A DNA stretch of 64,000 nt, from the NCBI RefSeq assembly GCF_002752635.1, contig NZ_AYTW01000031.1:1-64000 (forward strand), read 5' to 3'. Shown piece by piece: positions 1-8,545 of the stretch (positions within the stretch are counted from its first letter, which is position 1; the number at the start of each line of letters is the position of its first letter). Position numbers and translations under genes: made by a program. This DNA is from Mesotoga sp. Brook.08.105.5.1 (GTDB lineage: Bacteria; Thermotogota; Thermotogae; Petrotogales; Kosmotogaceae). The notes under the pieces were generated by a model that had not been told where the DNA came from, made no database searches, and saw nothing but the letters and a program-made list of their open reading frames with translations.

Positions 1-46
1 CAAAAGCAACAAGTCCTATAAGCAAAACTGCAAAAATCTTCTTCAT
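1..46 (-). CDS. Start of a small secreted peptide gene (partial, runs off left edge)
   Basis: Reading leftward from base 46, an ATG is preceded by GGGAGG at good spacing. Only 15 codons are visible, starting MKKIFAVLLIGLVAF, which looks like a signal peptide. It is nearly identical in pattern to the signal peptide of the complete gene at 90-236 (MKKIVAIILLGLVAF). It is therefore probably another member of the same small-peptide family. The mature part is outside the window, so neither its length nor its function can be judged. Confidence 0.7.
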   Translation of the reverse strand, partial: MKKIFAVLLIGLVAF

Positions 47-89
47 TAAAACAACCTCCCTTAATCCCAACAGGCTAAGTGTAGATAAA

Positions 90-236
90 TCAATGACCTT
101 CAGGAATCTTCCACAGACCCGGTCCACCATCAACGGTTATCTCGTCCTCGGGGATCTTCCAGAGTCCAGGTCCTGCAAAAGCCATACTTCCAAAAGCAAC
201 TAAACCCAATAGAATGATCGCAACAATCTTCTTCAT
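90..236 (-). CDS. Small secreted peptide with duplicated GPGLWKIPE motif (48 aa)
   Basis: A 48-codon gene with a clear GGAGG site nine bases before the ATG. Residues 1-21 form a typical signal peptide ending SMAFA, so export and cleavage would release about 27 residues. That mature part holds GPGLWKIPE twice (about residues 22-30 and 38-46), separated by DEITVDG. A further paralogous start lies downstream (1-46) and a related, possibly broken copy upstream (291-368), so this looks like an operon of short secreted peptides. I do not recognise the family. A signalling, toxic or envelope-binding role is conceivable, but the sequence does not decide between them. The gene is below the size most gene finders report. 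Confidence 0.75.
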   Translation of the reverse strand: MKKIVAIILLGLVAFGSMAFAGPGLWKIPEDEITVDGGPGLWKIPEGH

Positions 237-290
237 CCAGTACACCTCCAAATCAGTCAACTTCCTTTTTACCTTCTCGATTCACCGTTG

Positions 291-368
291 CTAATGCTCG
301 TCTTCTTCAGGTATCTTCCACATACAATGCACCCCCTCGGTCAAGTGTTTGAGCAATAATGCGTACAT
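291..368 (-). CDS. Possible third WKIPE-family mini-gene (25 aa or shorter, possibly decayed)
   Basis: An open frame of 25 codons ends in MWKIPEEDEH, the same core motif as the 48-aa peptide downstream. The first ATG (base 368) has no convincing ribosome binding site. An internal ATG at base 323, just before WKIPE, follows GAGGGGGTG at ideal spacing and would give a 10-residue peptide. In another frame the bases just upstream read G-G-A-L, resembling the GGPGL before the motif in the intact gene, so this may be a frameshifted remnant of a longer peptide. It is either a real micro-ORF or a decaying paralogue. Confidence 0.4.
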   Translation of the reverse strand: MYALLLKHLTEGVHCMWKIPEEDEH

Positions 369-808
369 TAACTGCTTTAATTCTCAGATACTTAGTTCTC
401 ACATCGTCAAGAATCAGTTGAAAAGAATAAGTCACTCGATGATCCATGGATCTAGAAACTTTCCATCAACTTAAGATTACAAGTCTATTGTAGATCACGT
501 TCAGCTGATTTCTAAAACTTATCAAGAGAAAGCATAGAGATGATAATCGATATTGACGGTCTGTAAATGGTTATAATTGCAGATTCTCAAGATCTAATCG
601 TGTAATCATACGCCTGAAGTATTATATAGTTTTAATCAATATATTCATTTTAATCTTCTTAATTATTCAAGTGGAGTCGTCGCTAGATCAGGAAGAAATT
701 GATCAAATTACTCATGCGAATGAAAAATTCGATGTTTGCAATCAAAAGAATGAAGTTTTTCTTGACTCTATTGCACATGTGTGGCTCAGAAGCCAAATAA
801 TATAAGGT
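369..808. other. AT-rich intergenic region
   Basis: No convincing gene in 440 bases. The region is clearly more AT-rich than its neighbours. On the minus strand TATAAT (621-626) could serve as a -10 element for the peptide genes below base 368, but I see no good -35 partner. No terminator-like hairpin with a T run was found after the chromate transporter, so read-through into the peptide genes is possible. Confidence 0.5.
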
Positions 809-1342
809 TTATAGGGGAAGGAACAAGCTCATGATTACTCCCATCAAACCCGTTCCGAGAACAATCCAGATAACTGAAGGTTTAAACTTATAGAGGATGT
901 AAAAAGCAGCAATGCCAAGAATGAGTGCAAAAATACTATTGATAGATTCAATCCCAATTCTGAAAGTCGCCGAAAGAATCAGCGCGATTATGCCCAAACG
1001 TAGTGCATTGAATACTTCGACTGTATCGATCCACTTAGACACAAATTTCAGGATTTTCAATATCAAGAAGATCCAGAACACACTTGGAAGAACTACTCCA
1101 ACTGTAGAGAATATCGATCCTGGTATTCCGGCAATTTGATATCCAATGAAGGTAGCAGAATTGATTGCTATCGGCCCCGGGGTCATCTGAGAGATAGAAA
1201 TAAGAGTGAGAAATTCATCAAGTTCAATCCATTTGTTTATGTTAACTATTTGATCCTGAATGAGGCTGAGAGCACCGTAACCACCCCCGAAGGCAAGAAG
1301 ACCGATTTTGAAGAAGGCCCAGAACAGGTTTATTAGGATCAT
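809..1342 (-). CDS. Chromate transporter half, short-chain CHR family (177 aa)
   Basis: Membrane protein of the CHR family, which moves chromate or a related oxyanion across the inner membrane. It has the family glycine motif FGGGYGALSLIQ near residue 18 and QMTPGPIAIN near residue 52, followed by several hydrophobic segments. At 177 residues it is one CHR domain, about half of the long two-domain ChrA. The ATG overlaps the stop of the other half (1339-1881) as ATGA, so the two are translationally coupled; paired short-chain CHR proteins are thought to act as a heterodimer. The true substrate in this organism is uncertain. Confidence 0.88.
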   Translation of the reverse strand: MILINLFWAFFKIGLLAFGGGYGALSLIQDQIVNINKWIELDEFLTLISISQMTPGPIAINSATFIGYQIAGIPGSIFSTVGVVLPSVFWIFLILKILKFVSKWIDTVEVFNALRLGIIALILSATFRIGIESINSIFALILGIAAFYILYKFKPSVIWIVLGTGLMGVIMSLFLPL

Positions 1343-1881
1343 TGCGTCCTCCGCTTGTCTATGAAGTAGATCAGCATAGAGCAGACTAGCAGGACCCAGA
1401 TCGAAGATAAATTGAGAAGGACAATTGCAATTGTCCCCGCGGTAATAACCGCCAGTATCATATATCTCTTGAGACTTCTCCTCAGCAACTGGAAAGAAAG
1501 ATTGGCCAATATGACGGTAACTCCGACCCTTGCTCCTGCAAAGAAGCCCTTGAAAACAGGTAGATCAACGAAATCAGTGAAGAAGCTTGCGATAACCAGT
1601 ATTATTATGAATGGAGTTAACGAAGCTCCAAGAACCGCGAAAAATGCACCCCAGAATCCGGACAGTCTGCTCCCCAGTATCATCGCGGTGTTGATTGCAA
1701 TTACACCGGGTACTGTCTGGGCAGTAACAATAACATCAAGAAATTCATCGTTTTGCATAATCTTGTACTTATCAACAATGAATTCTTTGATGACGGGGAT
1801 CATCGCGTATCCACCACCTATGGTGAACGTGCTAACTTTGACGAATATCCAGAAAAGCCTAAGTGGGCTCATATAGCGCAT
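1339..1881 (-). CDS. Chromate transporter half, short-chain CHR family (180 aa)
   Basis: First gene of the two-gene CHR operon. It carries the second version of the family motifs, FTIGGGYAMIPVIKEF near residue 20 and QTVPGVIAIN near residue 55, then about five hydrophobic segments. It is the paralogous partner of 809-1342. The start is either the first ATG (1881) or the ATG three codons later; neither has a strong ribosome binding site. The operon diverges from the plus-strand PRC-barrel operon across about 220 bases (1882-2098). Confidence 0.88.
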   Translation of the reverse strand: MRYMSPLRLFWIFVKVSTFTIGGGYAMIPVIKEFIVDKYKIMQNDEFLDVIVTAQTVPGVIAINTAMILGSRLSGFWGAFFAVLGASLTPFIIILVIASFFTDFVDLPVFKGFFAGARVGVTVILANLSFQLLRRSLKRYMILAVITAGTIAIVLLNLSSIWVLLVCSMLIYFIDKRRTQ

Positions 1882-2098
1882 TGTCCATCATATCCAAATC
1901 GGAGAGACGAACTTCCTCCTCTCGGTTTTGATTATTCCTTCAGCGAAGTGCTTTGACCAGTATCAGTATTTCTCTCTATCCTTGACCATTCAGCTCCTAT
2001 ATTTTACAACTCGTTCCAGTTTTCTGCAGTCATATAACCAATTGTCTTTGTGGTAGAGCATACCCTACGTGATAAACTTGTTTTAAGGGGGTGAACCT

Positions 2099-2719
2099 AT
2101 GGAAAACAGAATTAGATGGGGTGCAAAAGCCATTTCTTCCGATGGAAAAGATCTCGGAAAAGTCATCCGGGTTGTTATTCATCCCAAGAACAATGAAGTC
2201 ACTCATGTCGTAATAGAGAAAGGTATCTTCAACAGAGTGGCAAAGCTCGTGCCGATAACGACTGTCTTTTTTGCGGCTCCCGATGAGGTTAGGTTGAAAA
2301 TTGAATCGAAGGATGTTGAAACTCTGCAGGATTACGAGGAGACATTCTTTGTGACCGGAGAGGAGATTGATAACTTGGAAAGCGGGGTTACTCCGGTATA
2401 CTGGCTCAGACCGGTAGGTGATTATGCAGAGCTTTATCCTCTTCCGCCTCTCAATACTTCGATAAACGTTCCCAAAGATACTAAGTCACTCGAACCAGGT
2501 TGTGATATAGTTAGTGCTGAGGAAAAGATGATTGGAAGGTTAAGAAGCTTCGTTCTGAATGACGAAGGGAAGATAACTCATTTAGTTTGCGAATATGGTA
2601 GTTTTGGCTCCAAGTCGAAAAAGCTCATACCGATAGACTGGGTTGAGGAGATTGACGAATGTAAAGTAAGGGTCTCCGCGTCCTCAGTGATGGTGGAGAA
2701 ACTGCCGGAAATGGATTGA
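2099..2719 (+). CDS. PRC-barrel domain protein, two copies (206 aa)
   Basis: Soluble protein with two PRC-barrel-like beta domains. The first (about residues 5-85) contains GKVIRVVIHPKNNEVTHVVI; the second (about 130-200) contains IGRLRSFVLNDEGKITHLV. PRC barrels are small protein- or membrane-interaction modules found in photosynthetic reaction centre H subunits and RimM. The ATG follows AAGGGGGTG. It opens a co-directional run reaching base 8947, and its stop overlaps the next start (TGATG). Exact role unknown; the context suggests an accessory of the membrane protein and ABC transporter downstream. Confidence 0.8.
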   Translation: MENRIRWGAKAISSDGKDLGKVIRVVIHPKNNEVTHVVIEKGIFNRVAKLVPITTVFFAAPDEVRLKIESKDVETLQDYEETFFVTGEEIDNLESGVTPVYWLRPVGDYAELYPLPPLNTSINVPKDTKSLEPGCDIVSAEEKMIGRLRSFVLNDEGKITHLVCEYGSFGSKSKKLIPIDWVEEIDECKVRVSASSVMVEKLPEMD

Positions 2720-3270
2720 TGAAAAAGTTGACGGTTTACTATTTGGTAGCTACTGCAATTCTTTTTATACTCAATTTCGCCGAGGGCACTTATACGCAGC
2801 CCATTTTTTTCTTTCTTCCGCTAGTAATCGTTTTCGACTACTTGATTATAATGGGAGTACCGGGGGGTGGTCGCTCCAAGAAGATCTCTGCCTTTCTAGA
2901 AGATGTTCACAGTGTACTAACTCTTACCGATACCTTTAACGAAAGTACGAAAGGCAAGATAATCGATTCCGAGAATCTGAAGAAGCTTAAAGAAGTTGTG
3001 CTTTCTCTCGAAGAGAAGCTAAGAAAACCATCAGAGCTACAGAGAAAGCTGTACATATTCTCTGCCTATGCCGCACCGCTTTTTCCTCTTGCAGTAATGC
3101 TTTCATCGGTACTGGTTCAGAGGAGGACAGAAGTTGCGGCCGGTATATTCTCCTACTGTGCTTCAGGGATAATTGTTGCTTTATCTAGAAAGGCCTTTTC
3201 AAGTCTTGAGAAGACAATACAGAAGCTCAATAATGAGATAAGGAAAGCTGTGGACGATATTACTTTGTAG
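2719..3270 (+). CDS. Membrane protein of unknown function (183 aa)
   Basis: Starts with the ATG that shares a base with the stop of the PRC-barrel gene. Hydrophobic segments lie at roughly residues 5-22, 28-48, 110-130 and 136-156. A hydrophilic, charged and probably helical stretch (about 55-108) lies between the second and third, and the tail (about 158-183) is also helical and charged. I recognise no family. Tight coupling to the PRC-barrel gene and the ABC transporter 34 bases downstream suggests an envelope role. Confidence 0.75.
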   Translation: MKKLTVYYLVATAILFILNFAEGTYTQPIFFFLPLVIVFDYLIIMGVPGGGRSKKISAFLEDVHSVLTLTDTFNESTKGKIIDSENLKKLKEVVLSLEEKLRKPSELQRKLYIFSAYAAPLFPLAVMLSSVLVQRRTEVAAGIFSYCASGIIVALSRKAFSSLEKTIQKLNNEIRKAVDDITL

Positions 3271-3304
3271 AAACTATCTTTCGCTTACTGAAAGGAGGTT
3301 CGAA

Positions 3305-4012
3305 ATGGCGTTTGTTGAAGTTAGAAACGTTAGTAAAACTTATAGGTCAGGTGAGATTTCGGTTGAGGCTTTGAAGGGTGTATCCTTCGATATCTACGAG
3401 GGGGAGATACTGTCGATTCTCGGACCATCTGGTTGTGGAAAGAGTACGCTTCTGAACTGCCTTTCAGGAATTGATACCCCGACTGAAGGGAAAGTCATGA
3501 TTAGAGGTGTGGATCTTCATTCTTTGAAGGACGACGAAAAGACTCGATTCAGGGCAATGAATATGGGATTTGTTTTTCAGTTCTACAATCTTATACCAGT
3601 ACTGAATGCGGTCGAGAACGTTGAGCTTGCCATGCTTACAATGGGAAGCAACCAAAAAAAGGCTCGAGAAGCCGCTATGGAGATTCTCGCAAAAGTGAAT
3701 CTCAAGGAGCGAGAGTATTATCTGCCTTCTCGACTAAGCGGTGGTGAGCGACAGAGAGTTTCCATTGCAAGAGCACTTGTTCATAAACCTGCAATCGTGT
3801 GGGCCGACGAACCCACCGGAGCCCTCGACACGAAAACCAGCGGCGACCTTATGAATCTTATAACTGAGCTGAACCAAACTCTTAATCAGACTTTCGTTAT
3901 TGTAACCCACGATGAAAGAGTCTCCGATTATTCCAACAGGATTCTCCATATGGACAGCGGTCACATTCTGAAGATTGAAGAGAATAGAGAATTGAAGGTG
4001 GAAGAGTGCTAA
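3305..4012 (+). CDS. ABC transporter ATP-binding protein, MacB/LolD type (235 aa)
   Basis: Complete nucleotide-binding subunit: Walker A GPSGCGKST near residue 40, Q-loop in VFQFYNLIP near 95, signature LSGGERQR near 143, Walker B with ADEPTGALD near 165, switch histidine in VTHDE near 200. The GALD and FQFYNL forms are typical of the MacB/LolD/FtsE class that powers FtsX-type permeases, which act on envelope lipids, peptides or lipoproteins without moving substrate through a classic channel. GGAGG precedes the ATG. The next gene, its permease, overlaps the last codons. Confidence 0.93.
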   Translation: MAFVEVRNVSKTYRSGEISVEALKGVSFDIYEGEILSILGPSGCGKSTLLNCLSGIDTPTEGKVMIRGVDLHSLKDDEKTRFRAMNMGFVFQFYNLIPVLNAVENVELAMLTMGSNQKKAREAAMEILAKVNLKEREYYLPSRLSGGERQRVSIARALVHKPAIVWADEPTGALDTKTSGDLMNLITELNQTLNQTFVIVTHDERVSDYSNRILHMDSGHILKIEENRELKVEEC

Positions 4013-7000
4013 TACAGATAGTGAGTCTTTTTACGGGGATTGCTGTAATTGCAACCATTGTCTCCATGATAATGAATCCAATAATCTTCAAAATAGGTTA
4101 CAGGAACGTCTACAGAAGAAAGTCCGATACTTTCCTCGTAATAATGGGATCATTGATAGGAACGGCACTGATAATGGGCTCCATGGCCATGAACGATTCC
4201 TTTCAGAAGTTTTTGTTTAGTCAGATTGAGAGAACTCATGGTGAGATAGATGAATTGGTCTACATTCCTTCAGATAATCAGAACGTCGCAAAAGAGTTCA
4301 TCCCAAACTTCAAGATAGAAGCTCTTGTCGATTCACTGTCCAGAAATGAACAGGTTGACGGTGTTCTTCCCATTCTCAGCAGGACTGTTTCAGTGGGTCT
4401 CCCGGGTAACGCAAGAAGTCAAACCGGTCAGAGTATGCAGGTCACCATCATAGGAGTCTTGTTCGATCATTTGTCAAAGTGGCCCGACGCTTCCGGTATC
4501 GATCTAGCCATTCCTCCCCCAACGGATGGTGTACCCGGCGTCATAATAAACCGAGAGCTCGCTGATTCATTAAGCGTGTCGGTTGGAGACGAGATCGAAA
4601 TCCTTGCGGATCCTGGACAGAGGTTGCTCTTCTGGATTCCTCTTCCACAAGTGAAAATTATTGACATTGTTGAAGGTAACGGTGTTTTTAATTATCAGAT
4701 AGAGAATCAACGGCCAAACGCATTCACTATGCTTATGGATGTTGAAGTTGCGAGAGAGGTTTTGAAAATCGGTGTGGATGATTATTTCAACGCTTTGCTT
4801 GTATCCAATCGCGGTGATTTCTTAAAGGGGGAGAGGCTTACTGATGATGTTTTGGTAGCGATAAGAGAGGTGGCCGGCGAAGAGTTTGCTGTTAGAGAGG
4901 TAAAGAGGGATTCTATCAGGATGGTTGATCAAGGCAATATCGGTCTTCTATTCCTTATGTTAAGCGTTTTCGCAATATTCGCAGGAGCGCTTCTTCTGAC
5001 AAATATATATTTGATGCTAGCACAAGAGAGAAGAACCGAGCTTGGAACTCTCAGAGCGATAGGCTATTCGAGAAAAAGGGTCTCAAGAACCATTTTCTAT
5101 GAAGGATTCTTCTACTCGATAATATCTTCAGCAATTGGTGTGCTCGCTGGTTTGGCTATCGCAAGGTTGACTCTGGGAAGTTTTGTGAGTCTTTCCGAAG
5201 ATATCGTAACGCTTATTCCCATTGAAGGAGCGAACATCGCATTTGATTCCATGCAGAGCTCGTTTGCCTTTTTTGTGCGTACCGATTCGATTGCTTATGG
5301 GTTTCTCCTTGGATTGATCATTCCATTGGTAATAATTCTATATACGGGAAGGAAAATTTCACGAACAAATATAGTTACCGCCGTAAGGAATATTCCCGAA
5401 GAACTGGACGAGCGCAAAAGACTCTTATTGAATATCATAGCTTCAGTTGGAGTTCTCTTGTCAATAGTAGTTGCATATAGCGCCTACTCTATAGGTAATG
5501 CAAACGGCTTTTTTACGGGTGTCGTATTGACAGGTCTGCTAATACCGATTGCTATTCCAGCGAGAAACAAGAGGTTAATCGAGTCGCTCTTCTCCATTGC
5601 GGTCATAGCGTTTACAATGGTCAGTAACTCTTTTTCATTAATAGCTTCCAGCGGTTCTTCCATCTATCTAACGGTTGCAAAAGGGGCTGCGATTCTTTTC
5701 GCCGGTCTTTTCCTGATTGTCTATAATCTAAAGACTTTCGAGTTTCTCCTTAATAAGTTGTTCCAAAAGGCGAGAGCTGCCGCACCAGTATTCAAGATTT
5801 CGATAGCCTTTTCTTCCAGGAATCGCATGAGGACAGGTCTTACCATTGCCATGTTTGCGGTTGTGATTTTCGTGATTACGCTTATCTCTGTAATACCTTA
5901 CTCGATGGAGCAAATGCTTATAAGAAGCAGGGACGCGGTTTTCACTGGTTTTGATGCTGGCGCCTTCTCGCTTACAGGAGAGAGAACCATCTCCTTCACT
6001 GAACTTCAGTCACAGCCTGAAGTGAGAGAGATCTCGACCGTAGCGAGTTTGAACGTAGCTGTGAGAGAAGAGGATAGCTTTGGACTTGAACAGATATATC
6101 TAGTTGACGACCTTTTCATAGACAATAGCAGATTGACCGATATTCTTTATGATGAGCACCTAGACATATCAAGCGGTGAAGAGCTTTGGGATTACTTGCG
6201 TAGTAATCCCGGTACTGTAATAGTGTCTAATAGCGTTTTGCCGGATGTTGCTCCTGGAGATACTCTGGAACTCAGAGGGATAGTCGATCAGGGAGATTCC
6301 GGTCAAGGTATTGGCGGGTTGTTGAGAAGAGGGGTTTCGTCAGAGTCGATTGACACCAGTCCTGTTTATTTGGAAGTAATCGCTACAATTCCGGAAAATA
6401 CTATCTCCTTCCTCAATGGACTCCTAATCTATGCAGGAAATGTTCCTAGCGAGTTAGCAGGAAGTGCTGCAGAGAGATACTTACTTTTCAACCTTGCAGG
6501 CACTTCTCCGGATCAGAAGAAAGAGAACTTTGACATCCTGCAGAGTAAGATCGAATCTAGGAGCCTCTTCCTCCTTTATGTTGACGACATAATCAATTTA
6601 ACATCCTCTATGCTGCAAGGAACAGTCAACATTCTCAGATCTTTCCTTTACTTCGGGATGCTAGTCGGGATCGTAGGAATCGCGATCATTATGTTCAAGG
6701 CTCTTCACGAAAGAAAGCGAATAATCGGAATGCTTAAGGCAATTGGATTTACGAAGAAGATGGTGTTCTCCTCCTTTCTCTTGGAAAGTTCATTTATCGC
6801 GATTGTTGGTATTGTTCTCGGAATTGTAACCGGCACTCTTACAAGTATAGAGATCTACGCTTCTCCATTGATGGAAGGCATGAAACTGTATATTCCGTGG
6901 GATCAGCTTGCTGCCATGACCCTGATATTCTATTTTGCTTCACTTGTGTCTACGATTATTCCCAGTTATTCGGCCTCAAGAATAGAACCTGCTGAAGCTC

Positions 7001-7017
7001 TGCGGTATTTTGAATAG
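4006..7017 (+). CDS. FtsX/MacB-type ABC permease, two-repeat, 1003 aa
   Basis: Large permease translated from a GTG overlapping the ATPase stop. It begins with a membrane segment and a periplasmic MacB-like domain (about residues 65-300). A first FtsX domain follows (about 310-460) with the typical RTELGTLRAIGYSRKRV loop, then additional membrane helices (about 470-580). A second extracytoplasmic domain (about 640-870) precedes a second FtsX domain near the C-terminus with RIIGMLKAIGFTKKMV. Two FtsX repeats in one chain mean that one polypeptide may supply both halves of the transporter. Substrate unknown. It is followed ten bases later by a signalling module in the same orientation. Confidence 0.88.
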   Translation: MLIQIVSLFTGIAVIATIVSMIMNPIIFKIGYRNVYRRKSDTFLVIMGSLIGTALIMGSMAMNDSFQKFLFSQIERTHGEIDELVYIPSDNQNVAKEFIPNFKIEALVDSLSRNEQVDGVLPILSRTVSVGLPGNARSQTGQSMQVTIIGVLFDHLSKWPDASGIDLAIPPPTDGVPGVIINRELADSLSVSVGDEIEILADPGQRLLFWIPLPQVKIIDIVEGNGVFNYQIENQRPNAFTMLMDVEVAREVLKIGVDDYFNALLVSNRGDFLKGERLTDDVLVAIREVAGEEFAVREVKRDSIRMVDQGNIGLLFLMLSVFAIFAGALLLTNIYLMLAQERRTELGTLRAIGYSRKRVSRTIFYEGFFYSIISSAIGVLAGLAIARLTLGSFVSLSEDIVTLIPIEGANIAFDSMQSSFAFFVRTDSIAYGFLLGLIIPLVIILYTGRKISRTNIVTAVRNIPEELDERKRLLLNIIASVGVLLSIVVAYSAYSIGNANGFFTGVVLTGLLIPIAIPARNKRLIESLFSIAVIAFTMVSNSFSLIASSGSSIYLTVAKGAAILFAGLFLIVYNLKTFEFLLNKLFQKARAAAPVFKISIAFSSRNRMRTGLTIAMFAVVIFVITLISVIPYSMEQMLIRSRDAVFTGFDAGAFSLTGERTISFTELQSQPEVREISTVASLNVAVREEDSFGLEQIYLVDDLFIDNSRLTDILYDEHLDISSGEELWDYLRSNPGTVIVSNSVLPDVAPGDTLELRGIVDQGDSGQGIGGLLRRGVSSESIDTSPVYLEVIATIPENTISFLNGLLIYAGNVPSELAGSAAERYLLFNLAGTSPDQKKENFDILQSKIESRSLFLLYVDDIINLTSSMLQGTVNILRSFLYFGMLVGIVGIAIIMFKALHERKRIIGMLKAIGFTKKMVFSSFLLESSFIAIVGIVLGIVTGTLTSIEIYASPLMEGMKLYIPWDQLAAMTLIFYFASLVSTIIPSYSASRIEPAEALRYFE

Positions 7018-7027
7018 GAGTGGTGAG

Positions 7028-8146
7028 GTGAGCAGGATATTGGTGGTGGATGACGACAGTTCGGTTAGAGTGCTTCTAAAATCAATACTTGTCAGGGATA
7101 GACACGATGTGATCGAAAGCCCCGATGGTGAGTCTGCGTTGTCTTCACTGTCAAGAGACAAGCCTGATATGATTTTGCTGGATCTTATGCTGCCCGACTA
7201 CAATGGACTGGATATTCTGACTGAGCTCAAGTCTAGTGAAGAGCTGCGGTCTATTCCAGTAATCGTACTTACCGGTTCTTCAGACAGGCAGAGCAAACTT
7301 ACTGCTCTCAGTTCGGGGGCCGTTGATTTCATCTCAAAACCCTTTCTTCCCGAAGAGGTTTTACTTAGAGTGAATACTCAGTTGAAGTTACACGAGTTGA
7401 TAAAGTCTCTGAGAATAGCTGTAGACAATCTTGAGAGTGATGTTCTTGCGGCGGGAAAGATACAAAACGCGCTTGTACCGAAAAGCGATCCACAAGGACT
7501 TGCTGTCAGATGGATCTACGAACCTTCCTACAGAGTTGGCGGGGATATATTCGATGTGTTTAGGTTGAACGAAAACCGTTTCTTCGTTTATTTGGCGGAT
7601 ATGTCCGGACATGGAGTAAATGCTGCAATGCTATCGGTTATGGTGCACCGGTTCATTGAAGATTTCAGATCCGGTATTAACGACATAGATTTCGACCTGA
7701 GCAGCTTCATGAAAGAGCTCGACAAGAACTTCGTGTTTGAGAGGTTCAATCTATTCTTTACTATTATCGCCGTAGTTGTTGATCTAGAAGGCTTTGCTCT
7801 TCTGGCAAATGCGGGGCACCCCTCGCCGATGATTCTTAGAAAGGGCTCTGTTGAACTGCTTGATGATAGGAGAGAAAGCCTGATTGGTATGAACATGGTT
7901 CGCGGAGAAGTGTCGAGAGTGCCGTTATTAAAGGGAGATCGTCTTCTGTTGTATACAGACGGATTGATTGAGTTGCTGAACGAAAAAGGTGAGATGTATG
8001 GTGAGAGCAGACTAAGAGATCTCTTTGAGAGTTGTGCGAATATAGACATTGAGGAAACGTCTGAGCGTCTTAAGACCTCATTTGATAGCTTCAAAGGAAG
8101 TGTGTTGGCTGAAGATGATATTACGGCGCTGCTCATAGAGTTCTAG
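7028..8146 (+). CDS. Response regulator with PP2C/SpoIIE-type phosphatase (372 aa)
   Basis: N-terminal receiver domain (about 1-120) with the acidic pair D8-D9, phosphoacceptor D52, T82 and K104. A short helical linker follows, then a PP2C-type phosphatase domain (about 170-372) with metal-binding signatures GGDIFDV, ADMSGHG, TDGLIEL and EDDITAL. This is the RsbU/RssB-like architecture: phosphorylation of the receiver is expected to switch the phosphatase, which dephosphorylates a STAS antagonist. I chose the GTG at 7028 because AGGAG lies seven bases before it; an in-frame TTG at 7010 overlaps the permease and has no site. Its likely substrate is the STAS protein encoded next. Confidence 0.92.
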   Translation: MSRILVVDDDSSVRVLLKSILVRDRHDVIESPDGESALSSLSRDKPDMILLDLMLPDYNGLDILTELKSSEELRSIPVIVLTGSSDRQSKLTALSSGAVDFISKPFLPEEVLLRVNTQLKLHELIKSLRIAVDNLESDVLAAGKIQNALVPKSDPQGLAVRWIYEPSYRVGGDIFDVFRLNENRFFVYLADMSGHGVNAAMLSVMVHRFIEDFRSGINDIDFDLSSFMKELDKNFVFERFNLFFTIIAVVVDLEGFALLANAGHPSPMILRKGSVELLDDRRESLIGMNMVRGEVSRVPLLKGDRLLLYTDGLIELLNEKGEMYGESRLRDLFESCANIDIEETSERLKTSFDSFKGSVLAEDDITALLIEF

Positions 8147-8197
8147 TAAGAACGTCATATGGTCCGGAAATCTATGAAAACTAGGAGCGAGAGTAAG

Positions 8198-8542
8198 ATG
8201 TTTGAATTGAAGATGATGGAGAATAAGATCGGAGTAATTTCCCTCTTGGAAAGAGCGAGAATCACAGGAGAGACATCGGCGAGGTTCAGAAAATGGCAAG
8301 AGACAGTCGATCTCAAAAGCTGTTCGTCAGTGATCGTCGATGGGACCAACATCGAATTCATTGACTCTATGGGCATTGCCGCTTTGATAAGCATCTACAA
8401 GACAGTTGCTGCTGAAGATAGTGATCTCGTCTTGATAAATTTGTCTGATGAGATAAAGAAGCTGCTTAATACTCTGAGGCTCGATAGGCTCTTTGTTGTA
8501 AAGGATTGTAGCCTTGAAGAAGTCATCAAGAATTCGTGTTGA
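8198..8542 (+). CDS. STAS-domain anti-sigma factor antagonist, RsbV/SpoIIAA type (114 aa)
   Basis: Single STAS domain with the phosphorylatable serine in IEFIDSMGIAALI, the hallmark of SpoIIAA/RsbV antagonists. Unphosphorylated it should bind the kinase encoded immediately downstream and release that kinase's partner. The ATG at 8198 has AGGAG ten bases before it and gives the usual family length; an ATG at 8159 would add 13 residues without a clear site. It lies between the phosphatase and the kinase, forming a full partner-switching set. Confidence 0.9.
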   Translation: MFELKMMENKIGVISLLERARITGETSARFRKWQETVDLKSCSSVIVDGTNIEFIDSMGIAALISIYKTVAAEDSDLVLINLSDEIKKLLNTLRLDRLFVVKDCSLEEVIKNSC

Positions 8543-8545
8543 GAG

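Noticed and set aside
1412-1876. Long plus-strand open frame opposite the chromate transporter half
   Set aside because: It is the antisense shadow of a clearly conserved membrane protein gene and has no ribosome binding site.
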